Source: Prorocentrum cordatum
Taxonomy: Eukaryota > Sar > Dinophyceae > Prorocentrales > Prorocentraceae
DNA: 64,000 bases
Direction: 5' to 3'
NCBI GenBank assembly: GCA_963575745.1
Contig: CAUYUJ010018549.1
Location: forward strand, 384,001 to 448,000
The position numbers and the translations under genes were made by a program. The notes beneath the pieces are model-generated. The model searched no databases, was not told where the DNA came from, and saw only the letters and a program-made list of their open reading frames with translations. Of the stretch, positions 11,401 to 20,306 are shown in pieces; positions within the stretch are counted from its first letter, which is position 1, and each line of letters opens with the position of its first letter.

Positions 11401-11558
11401 GCCGCAAGCATAGGTACTTGAGGAGCAGTAGTCTTTCCGGTGACTCTCCGTCTGCTATATTGTCGATGTCCTTCTGGTTGCAATTCTCCAAGAAGTTGCA
11501 CGAGGTCTCGTACGTCATCATGAGGTATTTTCTTCAAACTATCTGTGCTGCAACTCAA
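8388..11558 (-). CDS. Copia integrase with long proline-rich C-terminal extension
   Basis: The 1056-codon frame has a short internal duplication near its start (KTTAPQVP...AAPP / KTTVPEVP...AAPP), then an integrase: the HHCC zinc finger (HERFWH and CSICQ), a catalytic core with Asp in VVQHDLFFMWD, LLSDQEGGLLSDEA and Glu in KGLVERH, matching the D-D-E triad. After about residue 600 the protein becomes Pro/Ser-rich and low-complexity up to the stop at 8388, a long extension before RT. The product joins cDNA ends to the host chromosome. It is preceded in the same frame by an in-frame TAA (11574-11576), so the true polyprotein is broken there; the listed start is only the first Met of the open part. 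Confidence 0.85.
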   Translation of the reverse strand: MSCSTDSLKKIPHDDVRDLVQLLGELQPEGHRQYSRRRVTGKTTAPQVPMLAAPPADYIRKEIARKTTVPEVPIPAAPPEQQEPQEAGRAIAKMSGRRLDAIQPSIDLKDLPGKLMKASPAEQDRLLRGVHERFWHNSPKGMLRLLQAALIPKDIILKGIQIARECSICQSQQRHLHAPTIKSQLSTIFNEVVQHDLFFMWDVTFMLLIDEAIRWKTGYQFENKLGPTLARALYRLWIRFCGPMRHLLSDQEGGLLSDEATRMFDRLSIVRLLVGRDGSSTKGLVERHIAVTKIGMLKMKKELQSAGINIAAGEIREEVCMSQNLLLEYNGGTPQMALTGVEQRGWYVPDTETLESSVGTLSSRPDYIEQMMRTRMLAKQRILQGLIEDRLAMASRIKQHKHSHELLMPGTIIDYWRQPKRKEDDGWRGPAELISVERLAGSAIIRHQGHPLLIPLQHIRRHVLSQFFHKSTDESSEDFFCNYHVVKEASIFEAERGSAKEPTAEKQVRLTNALMDIVGGEPPGKLQWIGKVCREGEYIFAPDQESVDHCQVLQMCEELFQAVFPTAHGVLFGTNLRRIPHISQALWAVILRWNRRDITDYHIEQYVPKINITFRAGKFEHWSTIIICSFDHQEGLQHDVVPDMDWSDISSITPMDDAPSPVINQPDDDDSPPRRRPPTGSSHPSQATPPEVSQPPADADDGIPMPAASSGHPPAPLAPPAAPAPICIDDTLSGPQDSSYPEQSIVVPTDPNPTLPQLRQVPPDVDMDDVAASTSGRPGPPGPPGSGSGILDFATPKPWRPNVSSAGSTTQPLQPIYFPAVPMDPIVPRQLGPLQNAESLMTPITTAKPTPTSAPDPLSPATAKATTPHPTPWKTHVPTWTPAPKPARHRVEPYGSGTGTSSSSSSGPSTATALPTLATNSPQAEHEHPHDQSGQSGSGDSQATIQYPEDMNNTGDRDYSNTSGQDDSRVSKRGHNASSESSTTGRPPPQKQVRISDSVDIMNKSDDKDMNDQPDPTASSSSGPPGPAAGGPPVLPIASEPTTDASQGASQLTERE

Positions 11559-11573
11559 CGAATCGCCCAGGAA

Positions 11574-11834
11574 TTATACTCGCACACTGCCATTCGAGAA
11601 ACCGTAAAAGATCAACCTGTCCTTTGAAGCCTTGGCTTCTTGAGGTGGTGGATTGTCGTACAAGTGTATTTCTTGTGGCCAAATCTCCACATCCAAGGCC
11701 GTAAAGATATAGACGTCGTGAAGTAGCTGATGTAACAATATGGCTGTTACATTTTCCAACTGAACTCCTGGAAGCATGAAAGCTCTTGTCGATGCTTGTC
11801 CGGGTATAATTGTTCTGGCAGAGTAGTCCAACAA
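11574..11834 (-). pseudogene. Short linker of the copia polyprotein between methyltransferase-like domain and integrase
   Basis: The frame LDYSARTIIPGQASTR...LLHQLLHDVYIFTALD is in phase with the integrase ORF and ends at a TAA, 15 bp before the next open part. It probably belonged to one continuous polyprotein; a frame change separates it from the upstream domain at about 11747-11834. No domain is recognisable. Confidence 0.5.
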
Positions 11835-13030
11835 GTCTTGAATACAGGCCTTAAGTATCTCATGATCAAGTCCTTCAAGAAATTTGCAGTAGCCAAACTG
11901 TATCGTGATATATGAGAAACGTCCATCGATTTCTGAAGATCACTCAAGTTTCTGCGTTCCATGGCCTGTTCGTTCGCGATGGCCCCTGGTGCTGCTGCTC
12001 CATCGTCATCGCGTGGTGGTGGTAGTTCCTCCGCTGGGTAGCTCGGATGCGTAGTCTTCTTGACGCTCTTGAGCAGAACCATAATGTCCTGACAAATGCA
12101 AGAACAACATGTCCTCGAATTTGCTGCGGCTGCTGCTGTTCGTTTCCGGTGGTGTTCACGATCGTAGCCTTCAAGTTGTTCATGTCCGTAATAGCATCTA
12201 CATGTCCCAACAGATTTTGTCAGCTTGAATGAACTCTTGAGCGTTGTCTCCTTCCGATGACGCTGCCCATCTGGAAGAGGGGAAAAACGACACATACATG
12301 TAGAGTATGCGTGCTCGTTGAACTTGTCATGATACTGTAGTGCTGCCAATGGCGATTTCGTCCATATGGCTGAAGACTTGGGGTTTTCGAACCGTCCGTG
12401 TCGATGTTGCTGGACATTGCCGCAGGCGATCTGCAAGATGAATTTCAACATATCAGTCTCCTGATGTCTCTTTTCTGCAGTAACCTCTGGATTTCTGCTG
12501 CTGCCCATTCGACTCCAGTACTTGCATCTTGGTTCGTTTGTGGTCACCATGGGGAAAAATTGTCGATCGGCTGTACGCAATAGTTGCTGATGTTCGGGCA
12601 GGCGTAGATCCCAACCATATCGTAGGTCCACAGGAAACAAAACGAGCTGATTGAAAGGCGCAGAGAGCATAATCAATGCTGCAAGTCTTGATGATCCTGA
12701 GCACCATGTCCATAGTGAAATTATCGGAAATTGGTCTCCGATACTTCCATTGTTCAAGAATTCCAAGGTAATGTTCTGAAGCATGGGGAAACTGGAAGGA
12801 GTAATGACAGGTAGGTCCTTGAGTGTGGTGTAGAACATCTCCGGTATAGCCTTGAACTCACCGTTGGCCTCGATAAGTTCGTCTGAAGAAAGAGTAGATG
12901 GGAACATGGGCGTTCCAGTCCAACGCGGTGCCGAAATAGTGCTCCATGCGTAAAGATTTCGCTGGACAGTAGGATTCTGGAATGAGTACAACTCGCGGCC
13001 AAACAGTTGCTCGTCATGTTCAGGACTCAT
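11747..13030 (-). CDS. Copia segment containing a methyltransferase-like domain
   Basis: Within this 427-codon frame, residues about 112-260 carry a series resembling cytosine-5 methyltransferases: a nucleotide-binding-like block WTWCSGSSRLAA, an acidic turn VDLRYGWDLR, NEPRCKYWSRMG where the PCT/W catalytic loop should be, and FENPKSSAIW at the position of the EN(V/P) motif. Further on, TCMCRFSPLPDG and TCRCYYGHEQLEG resemble the recognition/C-terminal parts of retroelement-borne methyltransferases. The PC dipeptide of the active loop is not intact (PRC), so activity is doubtful. The start ATG overlaps the protease stop by 4 bp (13027-13030). The later part (Gln/Ala/Pro-rich, DDDGAAAPGA) is a linker. 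Confidence 0.6.
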   Translation of the reverse strand: MSPEHDEQLFGRELYSFQNPTVQRNLYAWSTISAPRWTGTPMFPSTLSSDELIEANGEFKAIPEMFYTTLKDLPVITPSSFPMLQNITLEFLNNGSIGDQFPIISLWTWCSGSSRLAALIMLSAPFNQLVLFPVDLRYGWDLRLPEHQQLLRTADRQFFPMVTTNEPRCKYWSRMGSSRNPEVTAEKRHQETDMLKFILQIACGNVQQHRHGRFENPKSSAIWTKSPLAALQYHDKFNEHAYSTCMCRFSPLPDGQRHRKETTLKSSFKLTKSVGTCRCYYGHEQLEGYDREHHRKRTAAAAANSRTCCSCICQDIMVLLKSVKKTTHPSYPAEELPPPRDDDGAAAPGAIANEQAMERRNLSDLQKSMDVSHISRYSLATANFLKDLIMRYLRPVFKTCWTTLPEQLYPDKHRQELSCFQEFSWKM

Positions 13031-13839
13031 TGAAAAAGCGTTGGTCTCGGGGCCGTATCTTCATCGTCATTCTCCGCGTAGAGTCCTGCCACGAATGCCG
13101 TCGATGCTGGAGAGTTCTGGGAGTGCTGCTGATATGAGTAGAAGTCCATAGTGCTGGATGGCGGTAGTTGTCGCTGTGCTGCTCGTCCAAGCTGCTGCTT
13201 CTCATTCTTCACGAGTCGATCTTGTCTCCAGTCACGTGGCTTGTTGAATTGATCGGTCGGTAACAAGTAATGTCCAGAATCATGTAAAAACAATCTCGGA
13301 GCACAAATCGATCCATCCGTAGTTCTGATACCAAGCAAACCGTCACTGTTAGCAAAATATCCGCAACATATGATACATCCAGCATTGGGCAGACTCACCA
13401 AGGGAACCAAGCCAGGGCATCTCGATGACATTCCTCCGAGAACGTCGGCAGTGAATGTAGCGTTCTTGATGCCCTGCAAATCGATGGGAAAACTTACCAA
13501 TGACAATGACTTCTGTGGGTCTGCCGTGATGCCGGTGAACTTGTCGACGCTGGGCTTCCACTTCACAAACTTCTTAAGACGACTGGGTCTGAGGATCTGT
13601 GTGACGATGTCCGAAAGAGTGTCTGTGCCAATAAGTCCTCTCGAGGCTCCAGGGTCTATCGGCAGTCCATATGTTTTGAGACCTCCTATCACCGTGAAGT
13701 TGTGAAACCGGTCGCTCTGGAAAACCATGCCCTTGGCAATAAAGCTTCCATGTTTATGAGATTTCGCATTGAGATGAACTTCTTTGACTTCTTCATCGTC
13801 GTCTTCGAAGGTTGCCTCCGGGATTGAGTCAATCCTCAT
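13027..13839 (-). pseudogene. Copia aspartic-protease-like segment
   Basis: The motif GLPIDPGASRGLIGTDT fits the active-site turn of retroviral-type proteases (hydrophobic-hydrophobic-D-x-G-A), with Pro in the usual Ser/Thr position as I recall from other dinoflagellate copia proteins. It sits between nucleocapsid and integrase, the expected place. Upstream it is in frame with the 13861-14607 segment but separated by one TGA (13861-13863); downstream it ends in an ATGA overlap. It would cleave the polyprotein. Confidence 0.65.
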
Positions 13840-13860
13840 CCATGATGATGGTGTCTTGCT

Positions 13861-14607
13861 TCAAGTAGGGCTCGATGCTGCTGATGGTCTTGCATTGGAG
13901 TCACCTTCGACATCGGCAGCGTCCTTGACGTGGTTGGCCGCACAATCGAAACACAAAATCTTGCTGTTAGCTGAATTGAGGAACGAATGGTCCAAACAGC
14001 ATTGCTTGTGACACATATTGCACGTCGAGGTAGAAGTCTTCCAACAAGCATGGCATATCCTCGGTGCATCCAGGATCGTCGATGTCAAAGGAACGTAGAG
14101 TGGTTCATGAAATCCTGGTGGGTACTGCGTCTCCAGTGGTCCTGTCAATGAAGATGATGTGCTCGTCGATGTCGCTATCTGTGTCTTTACCGATGTCGTT
14201 GATCCTGGAGGGTCCGGTCCGAATATCAATTGGTATGCCTTTCCTGCCTTGGACTTTTCTTGCTTCTTGAGATAATCTCCATCTGAGCCCAAGGTGGGAA
14301 CGAAGCCAGATGAATCATCATGATCATGTCGTGCTTCGTCCTTCGCACTTGTAGTAGGAAAGGTTGCATACATCTGGCCGTAGCTGCGCCGCTTGAAGTT
14401 GTTATTTGAGGATTTCTTGCCTTTTCTTTTCCTATTCTTGCCTCTGACGGAAAATCTTCCAAAATCACTGCGACCCATTGAACGTTGCCCTTTTCCTCGT
14501 CCAGGTTGATAACGCGTGGTCTGCGGTCTGCGATCATATCCTTTTTCCTCGAGATCCTCTGAGAGAAGGCCCCCAAGATCCTTTGCGATTCCAATACTCT
14601 TCTTCAT
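13861..14607 (-). pseudogene. Copia basic and Cys/His-rich segment
   Basis: A basic N-terminal half (RGKNRKRKGKKSSNNN) is followed by a Cys/His-rich cluster (CHACWKTSTSTCNMCHKQC, then CFDC), which looks like a small B-box or zinc-ribbon module. It ends at an in-frame TGA immediately before the protease segment. A role in RNA binding is an inference from charge and position. Confidence 0.55.
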
Positions 14608-15064
14608 CTTGAGGTCTCTCTATGTTCACATGATTACCTTCATCAGGTTGGCTTGAGGATCCGCCTGGTCCAGAATTCGTCTTCATGGGGCACTGCTCTG
14701 CAGAGTGCCACTTGCTACCACACTCCGTACATTGACTTCCACTCGCTTGTTTTCCACGTCCTTTGTTGTTCTGTTGATCTCCATACCCTCTTCCGCGTCT
14801 GAATTTGCCTCCTTGCTTCTTACCTGTTCCGCCGTAGTAGTCGCTGTAGTCGTCTCCGTGTTCGAGGTCATATTGCCAATATTGCCAGTCGTCGCCTTCG
14901 TAGTCGTCATAATATGCCTCTTCTGTCCAGTCTCGACCAGAATCATAGTCATACCAGTCATCGTCCTCGTTCCAATATTCTTCATCATTCCAATTATTTT
15001 CATCGTACTCCTCCGCGTTGTATTGCTTGCATCCTTGGGACCTGGCCGTAGCTGGCAGATTCAT
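14534..15064 (-). CDS. Copia nucleocapsid with CCHC knuckle
   Basis: The frame is very acidic and Tyr-rich at first (DENNWNDEEYWNEDDDWYDY, repeated DY/EE blocks), then basic and Gly-rich, then has one zinc knuckle CTECGSKWHSAEQC that fits C-x2-C-x4-H-x4-C. It overlaps the end of the gag frame (15000-15064) and the start of the next segment, so frame changes flank it on both sides. It would bind the genomic RNA. Confidence 0.75.
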   Translation of the reverse strand: MNLPATARSQGCKQYNAEEYDENNWNDEEYWNEDDDWYDYDSGRDWTEEAYYDDYEGDDWQYWQYDLEHGDDYSDYYGGTGKKQGGKFRRGRGYGDQQNNKGRGKQASGSQCTECGSKWHSAEQCPMKTNSGPGGSSSQPDEGNHVNIERPQDEEEYWNRKGSWGPSLRGSRGKRI

Positions 15065-15728
15065 TCTTAGAAATCTTCATTTGTAATGCAAGCATATCTC
15101 TATAACAGGCGAGGTCGCCACCGACCTTAAGTCTCAAATCTGCAAGTTGGCGTTCTGCGATTCCTGTTCCGCTGAAGAAAAGCCAGGCCTTGCCACCGTC
15201 GCCGATTGCGAGGCATCCATGTTTTTCGGCCTCTGAGTAGAGTCTCTCCCATTCTACAACACACGTAGAGAAGTCCATGTCATACGGCTTCGTGAAACAG
15301 AAGAACTTGTCGAGACTCGCCCATGCAAGGTCCTGGTCGTCTAGAGAGTAGAGTTCCGTGAGCTTGGCTATCAACACTTTGACTCCTGAAGGATAAGGAG
15401 GGGCAATATGTGTTCCTGTCGCTGGGTCAACAATGGCCTGTTGAGCGTCGAGAGAAACCGCTTCGATGCCCTCGTAAGTCATCTGCACGCGGGTGTCTGG
15501 ATCTGGCCTCTGAATGGTTAGTCATATGGCGATCCGCCGTGCTCCTCCTTCGAGCCGTGACATGCTAGCTGGTCCAATATGTTCTTGGTCCAGCTTGGTC
15601 AGACGGCCACAGATAGCTAAGTACTCTTTGTACTCTTTGATCGGGTATGCACGTGGCCTCCATCCTGGGGGCACGTCTTTTGTGCACTGCCGAAGACCAA
15701 GCTGAGATGATGCCGTTGTCTGTTGCAT
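15000..15728 (-). pseudogene. Copia gag
   Basis: Begins WRPRAYPIKEYKEYL-like and, after one TGA at 15522-15524, continues in the same frame with a helical capsid-like region (LIAKLTELYSLDDQDLAW, FSTCVVEWERLYSEAEKHG, AERQLADLRLKVGG). The helix pattern and the position just downstream of the primer site and upstream of a zinc knuckle support a gag call. The single stop may be a mutation or a leaky codon. Confidence 0.7.
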
Positions 15729-15947
15729 TGTGTCTGTACTTTGATCGATGAATCAATGTTCTCGAAACCAATCCGTAGTGTCGGTAACTGTCGTAGAAAC
15801 CAATCCGTGTTGTGTCGGTAACTGATGTGGAATTTGATACCGTCCTTCTGATAGTATCTGACGTACGTCTGATCTGTGTCGGTCTGCGGTAGTCGCCTGA
15901 CCGCGCGCGCGCGTGTGCGTGCGGTCTGTGGAAGGAGTTTCCGAAGA

Positions 15948-15960
15948 GGCTCCGCTACCA
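15948..15960 (-). promoter_or_regulatory. Copia primer-binding site
   Basis: On the plus strand this reads GGCTCCGCTACCA, i.e. a tRNA acceptor 3' end including CCA. On the minus (element) strand it is TGGTAGCGGAGCC, two bases (TT) after the 5' LTR end. Plant and fungal copia elements commonly use initiator Met tRNA with TGGTATCAGAGC-like sites, and this fits the same pattern. Confidence 0.8.
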
Positions 15961-15962
15961 AA

Positions 15963-16232
15963 CTCGGGATATCGATGAGAATCGTATCCAAGGTTAGATT
16001 TTGATGAGAATCAAATATCAGTTGTGAAAGAGAGAGAGAGAGAGAGAGAGAGAAACGTTAAGATGTCTTTGATGTTTTCCTCCAAGCCAAACGGCTGTCG
16101 TACGTAACAATACAACAGGCAGGCAGGCAAGAGCTTAGCCTAGAAACCATACTTTGGGACGGAGCGTCCGGGGCTCCTAAGAGGCTCTTTACAGGACCCG
16201 CTAGAGAAACCTATCATACATCAGAATTCTAA
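15963..16232 (-). repeat. Copia 5' LTR
   Basis: Matches 5669-5942 with about 20-25 differences including the length of the GA run. As the element reads leftwards, transcription should start within it. Confidence 0.9.
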
Positions 16233-16424
16233 CTGGGGGGGCTTCAACGCGGGAAGAGATAGACGACGCAGCGGGCAGCAGAGCCCCCACCCCTCACCAA
16301 TTGCCCCTGGATAACTGAATGCTTATGGGCATGGCATGCGGCGATGTATGCGATCGGGCAAGCGAGGAGGGGTGGATGGGCGAGCTCGCGCGGCATGCGC
16401 GGGAGGAGTTGGGGCGCGAACGGC

Positions 16425-16876
16425 GACGCAGGGGGGGAGGGGGAGGGGCAGGAGGGAGGGGGGGAGAGGAGAGAGAGGAGAGGAGAGATAGAGAGAGAAA
16501 GAGAGAGATAGGGAGAAAAAAAAAGAGAAAAACGAGAGAGAGAGAGAGAGAACAAATAAAGAGAGAGAGAGAGAGAGACAAAAAAACAAAACAAGAGAGA
16601 GAGAGAGGGAGAGATATATATAGAGAGAGAGAGAAAGAGAAAAAAAAAAAAAAGGAAAGAGAGAGAGAGAGAGGAAGAAAGAGGAGAGAGAGAGAGAGAG
16701 GGGGCGAGAGAGAGAGAGGAAGAGAGAGAGAGAGAAACAAAAAAAACGAGAGAGAGAGAGAGCGAGAGAGAGAGAGAAAGAGAGAGAGAGAAGAGAGAAA
16801 AAGAGAGAGGGAGAGGGAGAGAGAGAGAGAGCTACAACGAGAGAAAGAGAGAGAGAGAGAGGGAGATTTGTATATC

Positions 16877-16910
<34 letters not shown>

Positions 16911-16915
16911 AAACG
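16425..16915. repeat. Long (GA)n / polypurine tract
   Basis: Almost 500 bp of GAGAGA with A-runs and a short (TA)n island near 16874-16892. Long open frames across it are compositional. It starts about 190 bp from the copia LTR, which also contains a GA run. Confidence 0.9.
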
Positions 16916-17468
16916 GGGAGGCGAGGCGAAGAGGGATGGGGACATGGAGAGCAGGCCCGACAGAAAAGATGGGCATACGCGACGAGAAGAAAAAGAGAAC
17001 GGGGTAGAGGGGGGGATGATGACCGCGGATGGATGGCTCGCGGAGGAAGACGGATTGTTGCCGAGGGATGCGGCGATGAGCAACCATGTTCACATGCCCC
17101 TCCCTATGGCTTCATCCGCGCCCCTCCCGCCAGCAGGCCTGCGGCGGACAGGGCTAGTTGATATGCCCGTCAAACACAAATGGGCGCTGCATCTAATGTG
17201 AAACGCGCATAAAGCGTTGCACAGCACACGGATGCACTGCGCGACGCATGGCGCTTTGAACCTGCGCCGTTCGCGCGTCGTGGGAGGCGCCATACACTGC
17301 GCAACCAAATGGCGTCCGAATGGTGGCCGCGCTGCGAGCGCTGGCATGGGCCATTGCTCGTCAGCACTCGGGGGGGCGCGTCTACTTCTTGGCCGCAACT
17401 TGGTCTTGGTCATGACACCCCCCTTCCAAAAGCTTGACCCTCTTTGCAGACTGCAGCGGTGCATGGTG

Positions 17469-18691
17469 CTACCTGACTTTGTAAACGAGCAGTTTGTCGA
17501 ACTGCTGCAAGGTCTCAATGTTCTCGTAAGCTTTGAAGCTGATATGGACAGCGTTCTGCTGGATGAAGGCAACGTTGGCAAGGCCCTCTTTGTCCGCCTC
17601 CCGAACCCACCAATAAGGAATGCAGGACACATCTGAAGCATTAGCCTTCTTCTGGTCCGGCGCCCTCGTTGGCGGCGATACGCGCGGCGCTGCGTGCCCG
17701 CGCATGACCTTGACAGCGCCCTGCGACGGCTCTGCAAGGCGGTGACTGCGACGCCGGGGGCAAGGCCGCATTGCAACAGCGTGCCATCATTGGCCGTCGA
17801 TTCGAAATCCTTGAGGGCTTTGAACACGGCGCACCGCAACTCACCCGCCTCCATCAGGGGGTACGCCGAAGCGCACGCCCCCGCAGACATCGGCACTCCA
17901 AAGGGCACGTCGCCCTTGCACGACGCCCACTCCTTCGAGAAGGACGCGAGAGATACCTTCACGTCAAACACTGGCCCAGAAAAGGCAGCCATCTGCCCCG
18001 TGGTGACCTCGGCAGAACTAATGGTCAATATCTTGCACCGCCCCGCCTGCGCGCTCACGGCGCGCTCCAATGCGACCCCGCCCCGTTTGAAACCTTTGCT
18101 CTCTAGAACGCGCGCAGAGTCGCGCAAGTCCTGCTCGGACATCACGACCGCCCTGTAGCCATCTGCTGCAGAGTGGTTCTCGCTGGCGCCAGAAGCCGCC
18201 TCGGGTTTCCACTCGCCGTCTGGGTCCGCGACAACGCCGCCGCCAGACATGCTGGTTACGTCAGATGCGAAGTCCGCGATGATCGGCGCCTGGCTCTCAC
18301 GCACGACGCCCTCTGGCCCGAGCTTGCCTTTCCCCGCCAGGCGCAACGCTGAAAGAGTGAGGAACTTCCCCGCCAGCGCGCCATGCTGCTCTAAATCAGT
18401 GCGGCCGCTTGCGCGCAGGAGGCTTGCGAGGCGACAGCATGTGGAATGGTCCCCGTCGACAGCCATTGCCTCGTCCCTGGCAGTTTCGCTTTTCAACTTC
18501 TCAATGTCGCTGGGAACCAATAGCTTCGCCACGCCGTCAGACTGCTCATCGGAAGCCAGGTTGGCAAGGATGCCCGCGACGCGCAGGAAGACTCACGGCC
18601 CGAGGTCACTAAAATTGGCGTCGACAAATGGCGCGGCGAAATCCTGTCCGAGCTTCTTGTTGGCATCATACATCTTGCCAAAACTGTCCAT
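17469..18691 (-). pseudogene. Decayed C-terminal half of a dinoflagellate-expanded hypothetical protein
   Basis: Minus-strand reading starts around MDSFGKMYDANKKLGQDF, is interrupted by TGA at 18593-18595, continues RVAGILANLASDEQSDG, then FASDVTSMSGGGVVADPDG, VVMSEQDLRDSARVLESKGF and ELRCAVFKALKDFE. A frame change near 17770-17830 leads to IPYWWVREADKEGLANVAF and the stop at 17469. These blocks in this order match a very common dinoflagellate family of unknown function as I remember it. One stop and one frame change in about 1.2 kb suggest a pseudogene, though an intron over 17640-17780 cannot be excluded. No enzymatic motif is visible. Confidence 0.5.
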
Positions 18692-19089
18692 GAATTTAAC
18701 CGACGGGACGCCAGATCACCCGCCGCAGTGCGTTGCGAGCTCGGGCGCCCTGCTCCCAAGTGAGCGTGGATCGCCATGTTTAGCGAAGTGGAGGGTCTGC
18801 TCAACAGCAGGACCTCCCCCTGCAGTGTTGCAGGAGGTGGCGCGGCATGATGTCGACAAAAAACCAGCGAAGAGTAAGGCGAAGGTAGAAAGAGGCCCAG
18901 GGGAGCTAGGCGCGGTGCGAGAATTGAGCCTAGCGCGAGCGCGAGAAACTGATGGACGACAGCTGATTTTCCATTGGTAAACGTCCTTGATGTGGGTATC
19001 CAGCGTGGGAGTGATGGGGCAATTCATGGAAAAGAGCATGACGCGTGGAGAGATCAAACCCAGAGCTGATGGACATGCGCGTGCGCAGG
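18692..19089. other. No gene recognised
   Basis: GC-rich sequence upstream of the decayed hypothetical gene. A CTGCTCAACAGCAG hairpin near 18798-18811 resembles those at 20153-20306. Confidence 0.4.
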
Positions 19090-19195
19090 GCGGCCCACAT
19101 TGCAGCCGGGCTGTCTCCTGGCGATCCCTGCCTCCTCAGCGCACGTGTGGAATGTATGCAGCACTTCCAGTACTGCAGCTGTGTATGTCCTTGAG

Positions 19196-19345
19196 CGATG
19201 CTTAAGAAAACCCAAGTTTTCGGCCAGAGTCTTGATTATTCTTAACTTTTCAATGGAAATCCCAAGATTGTGATAGAAGTTCTGGGTTTTTATTCCAGTT
19301 CTGAGACTCTGAATTTCTTAACCCATGGTTTCTTAAGCATTTCGC
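19196..19345. mobile_element. Small AT-rich palindromic (MITE-like) insertion in the tandem repeat
   Basis: About 150 bp of AT-rich sequence begins GATGCTTAAGAAAACCC and ends with the inverted partner GGTTTCTTAAGCATTTC. The 15-mer GTATGTCCTTGAGCG occurs on both sides (about 19184 and 19352), which may be tandem-repeat sequence or a target duplication. It is unlike its GC-rich surroundings. Confidence 0.55.
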
Positions 19346-20117
19346 AGGGTGTATGTCCTTGAGCGCATTGCCTCGTTTGGGGCATGTTTGCAGGACCGCC
19401 GGCCTTGCCGCCAAGCTGTGATGTCGAGGTCAGTGCCGCATCAACGCTTGCGTGGTGTACGCAAGACGGCTGGCATTGCCGCCAGGCTGTGTCTTGGAGT
19501 TCCGCTGGTGTACACGTGCGGAGTGTACGCGGGCTCTCGGGTATTGCTGCAGGGTTGTGTCGTGAACGCCAGTCCCTCTTGTGTGCACGGGTGGAGTGTA
19601 TGCAGAATTGAAGGTTTTGTTGTTTGGTTGTGTCTTCAAAAACCATGTTTCGCATGTGGTGCATGTTTGCAGGATTGCCGCCCTTTGCCGCCCAGCTGTC
19701 TCCCGGAGGTCAGTAGTTGCATTCATGACCGTCGCCATTGCCGCTTGCCCCTTCCCTAAGCAACAACAGCAACAACGAGCATGCGCTCGGCGGTGACCGA
19801 CTCTTGCGCAGTGAGCCCTGCCGTCGACGCCATGCTCAATCGCATACGCTTCAATCCTGCAACCGCCGTCCTACTGATGGAACTGTGCAATCCTGCCCGC
19901 GGTGCCCCTTGCTACGTATGAGGGCATAGCGAGGAGGAGGACATGCCATGACAATTCCAACCTGCAGACCCATCTTTCCCCTGCCAACTCGCAATGGCGT
20001 TTCGACTATCGCGCCATTCCCGGAGAGTTGTGGGAGGAGAGGAGGGGGGATGATTGGACGGGGGTGGGGCCGGAGAGAGAGAGAGAGAGAGAAGAGGGAA
20101 AGGGGTCACATGGGGGA

Positions 20118-20306
20118 CCTGCTCCACAGACCCTCGAAGTGACTAGGGCGGCCCTGCTTCACAGCAGGACAGCTCGTCATCCCAGGGGCGAAAGAGGAGG
20201 GCCTGCTGCACAGCAGGACGGGGCACCAGCCACGGCTGACAGATGGGACCTGCTCCACAGCAGGGCGGATCGTCACCAGTAAGGGAGAGTCCTGCTCCAC
20301 AGCAGG
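20118..20306. repeat. Array of CCTGCT...AGCAGG hairpins
   Basis: The 16-mer CCTGCTnCACAGCAGG (6-bp arms, 4-nt loop) occurs at 20153-20168, 20202-20217, 20249-20264 and 20291-20306, with a half copy at 20118. Spacing is 49, 47 and 42 bp. Between copies the sequence is only loosely conserved. Confidence 0.85.

Larger units (their letters stand above)
5669..16232 (-). mobile_element. Ty1/copia-type LTR retrotransposon, nearly complete but mutated
   Basis: Two direct repeats of about 270 bp bound a 10.6-kb segment that reads on the minus strand. In order it encodes gag, a Cys-knuckle nucleocapsid, a zinc-binding segment, an aspartic-protease-like segment, a methyltransferase-like domain, integrase, RT and RNase H. 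Integrase before RT is the copia order. A primer-binding site matching a tRNA 3' end sits two bases inside the 5' LTR. At least five in-frame stops and several frame changes make this copy unlikely to be active. LTR termini do not show the usual TG...CA, and I see no clear target duplication, so the outer ends are uncertain by a few bases. Confidence 0.9.

Noticed and set aside
16319-17161. 280-codon Glu/Arg-rich frame and a Ser/Leu-rich antisense frame
   Set aside because: Direct translation of the (GA)n tract.
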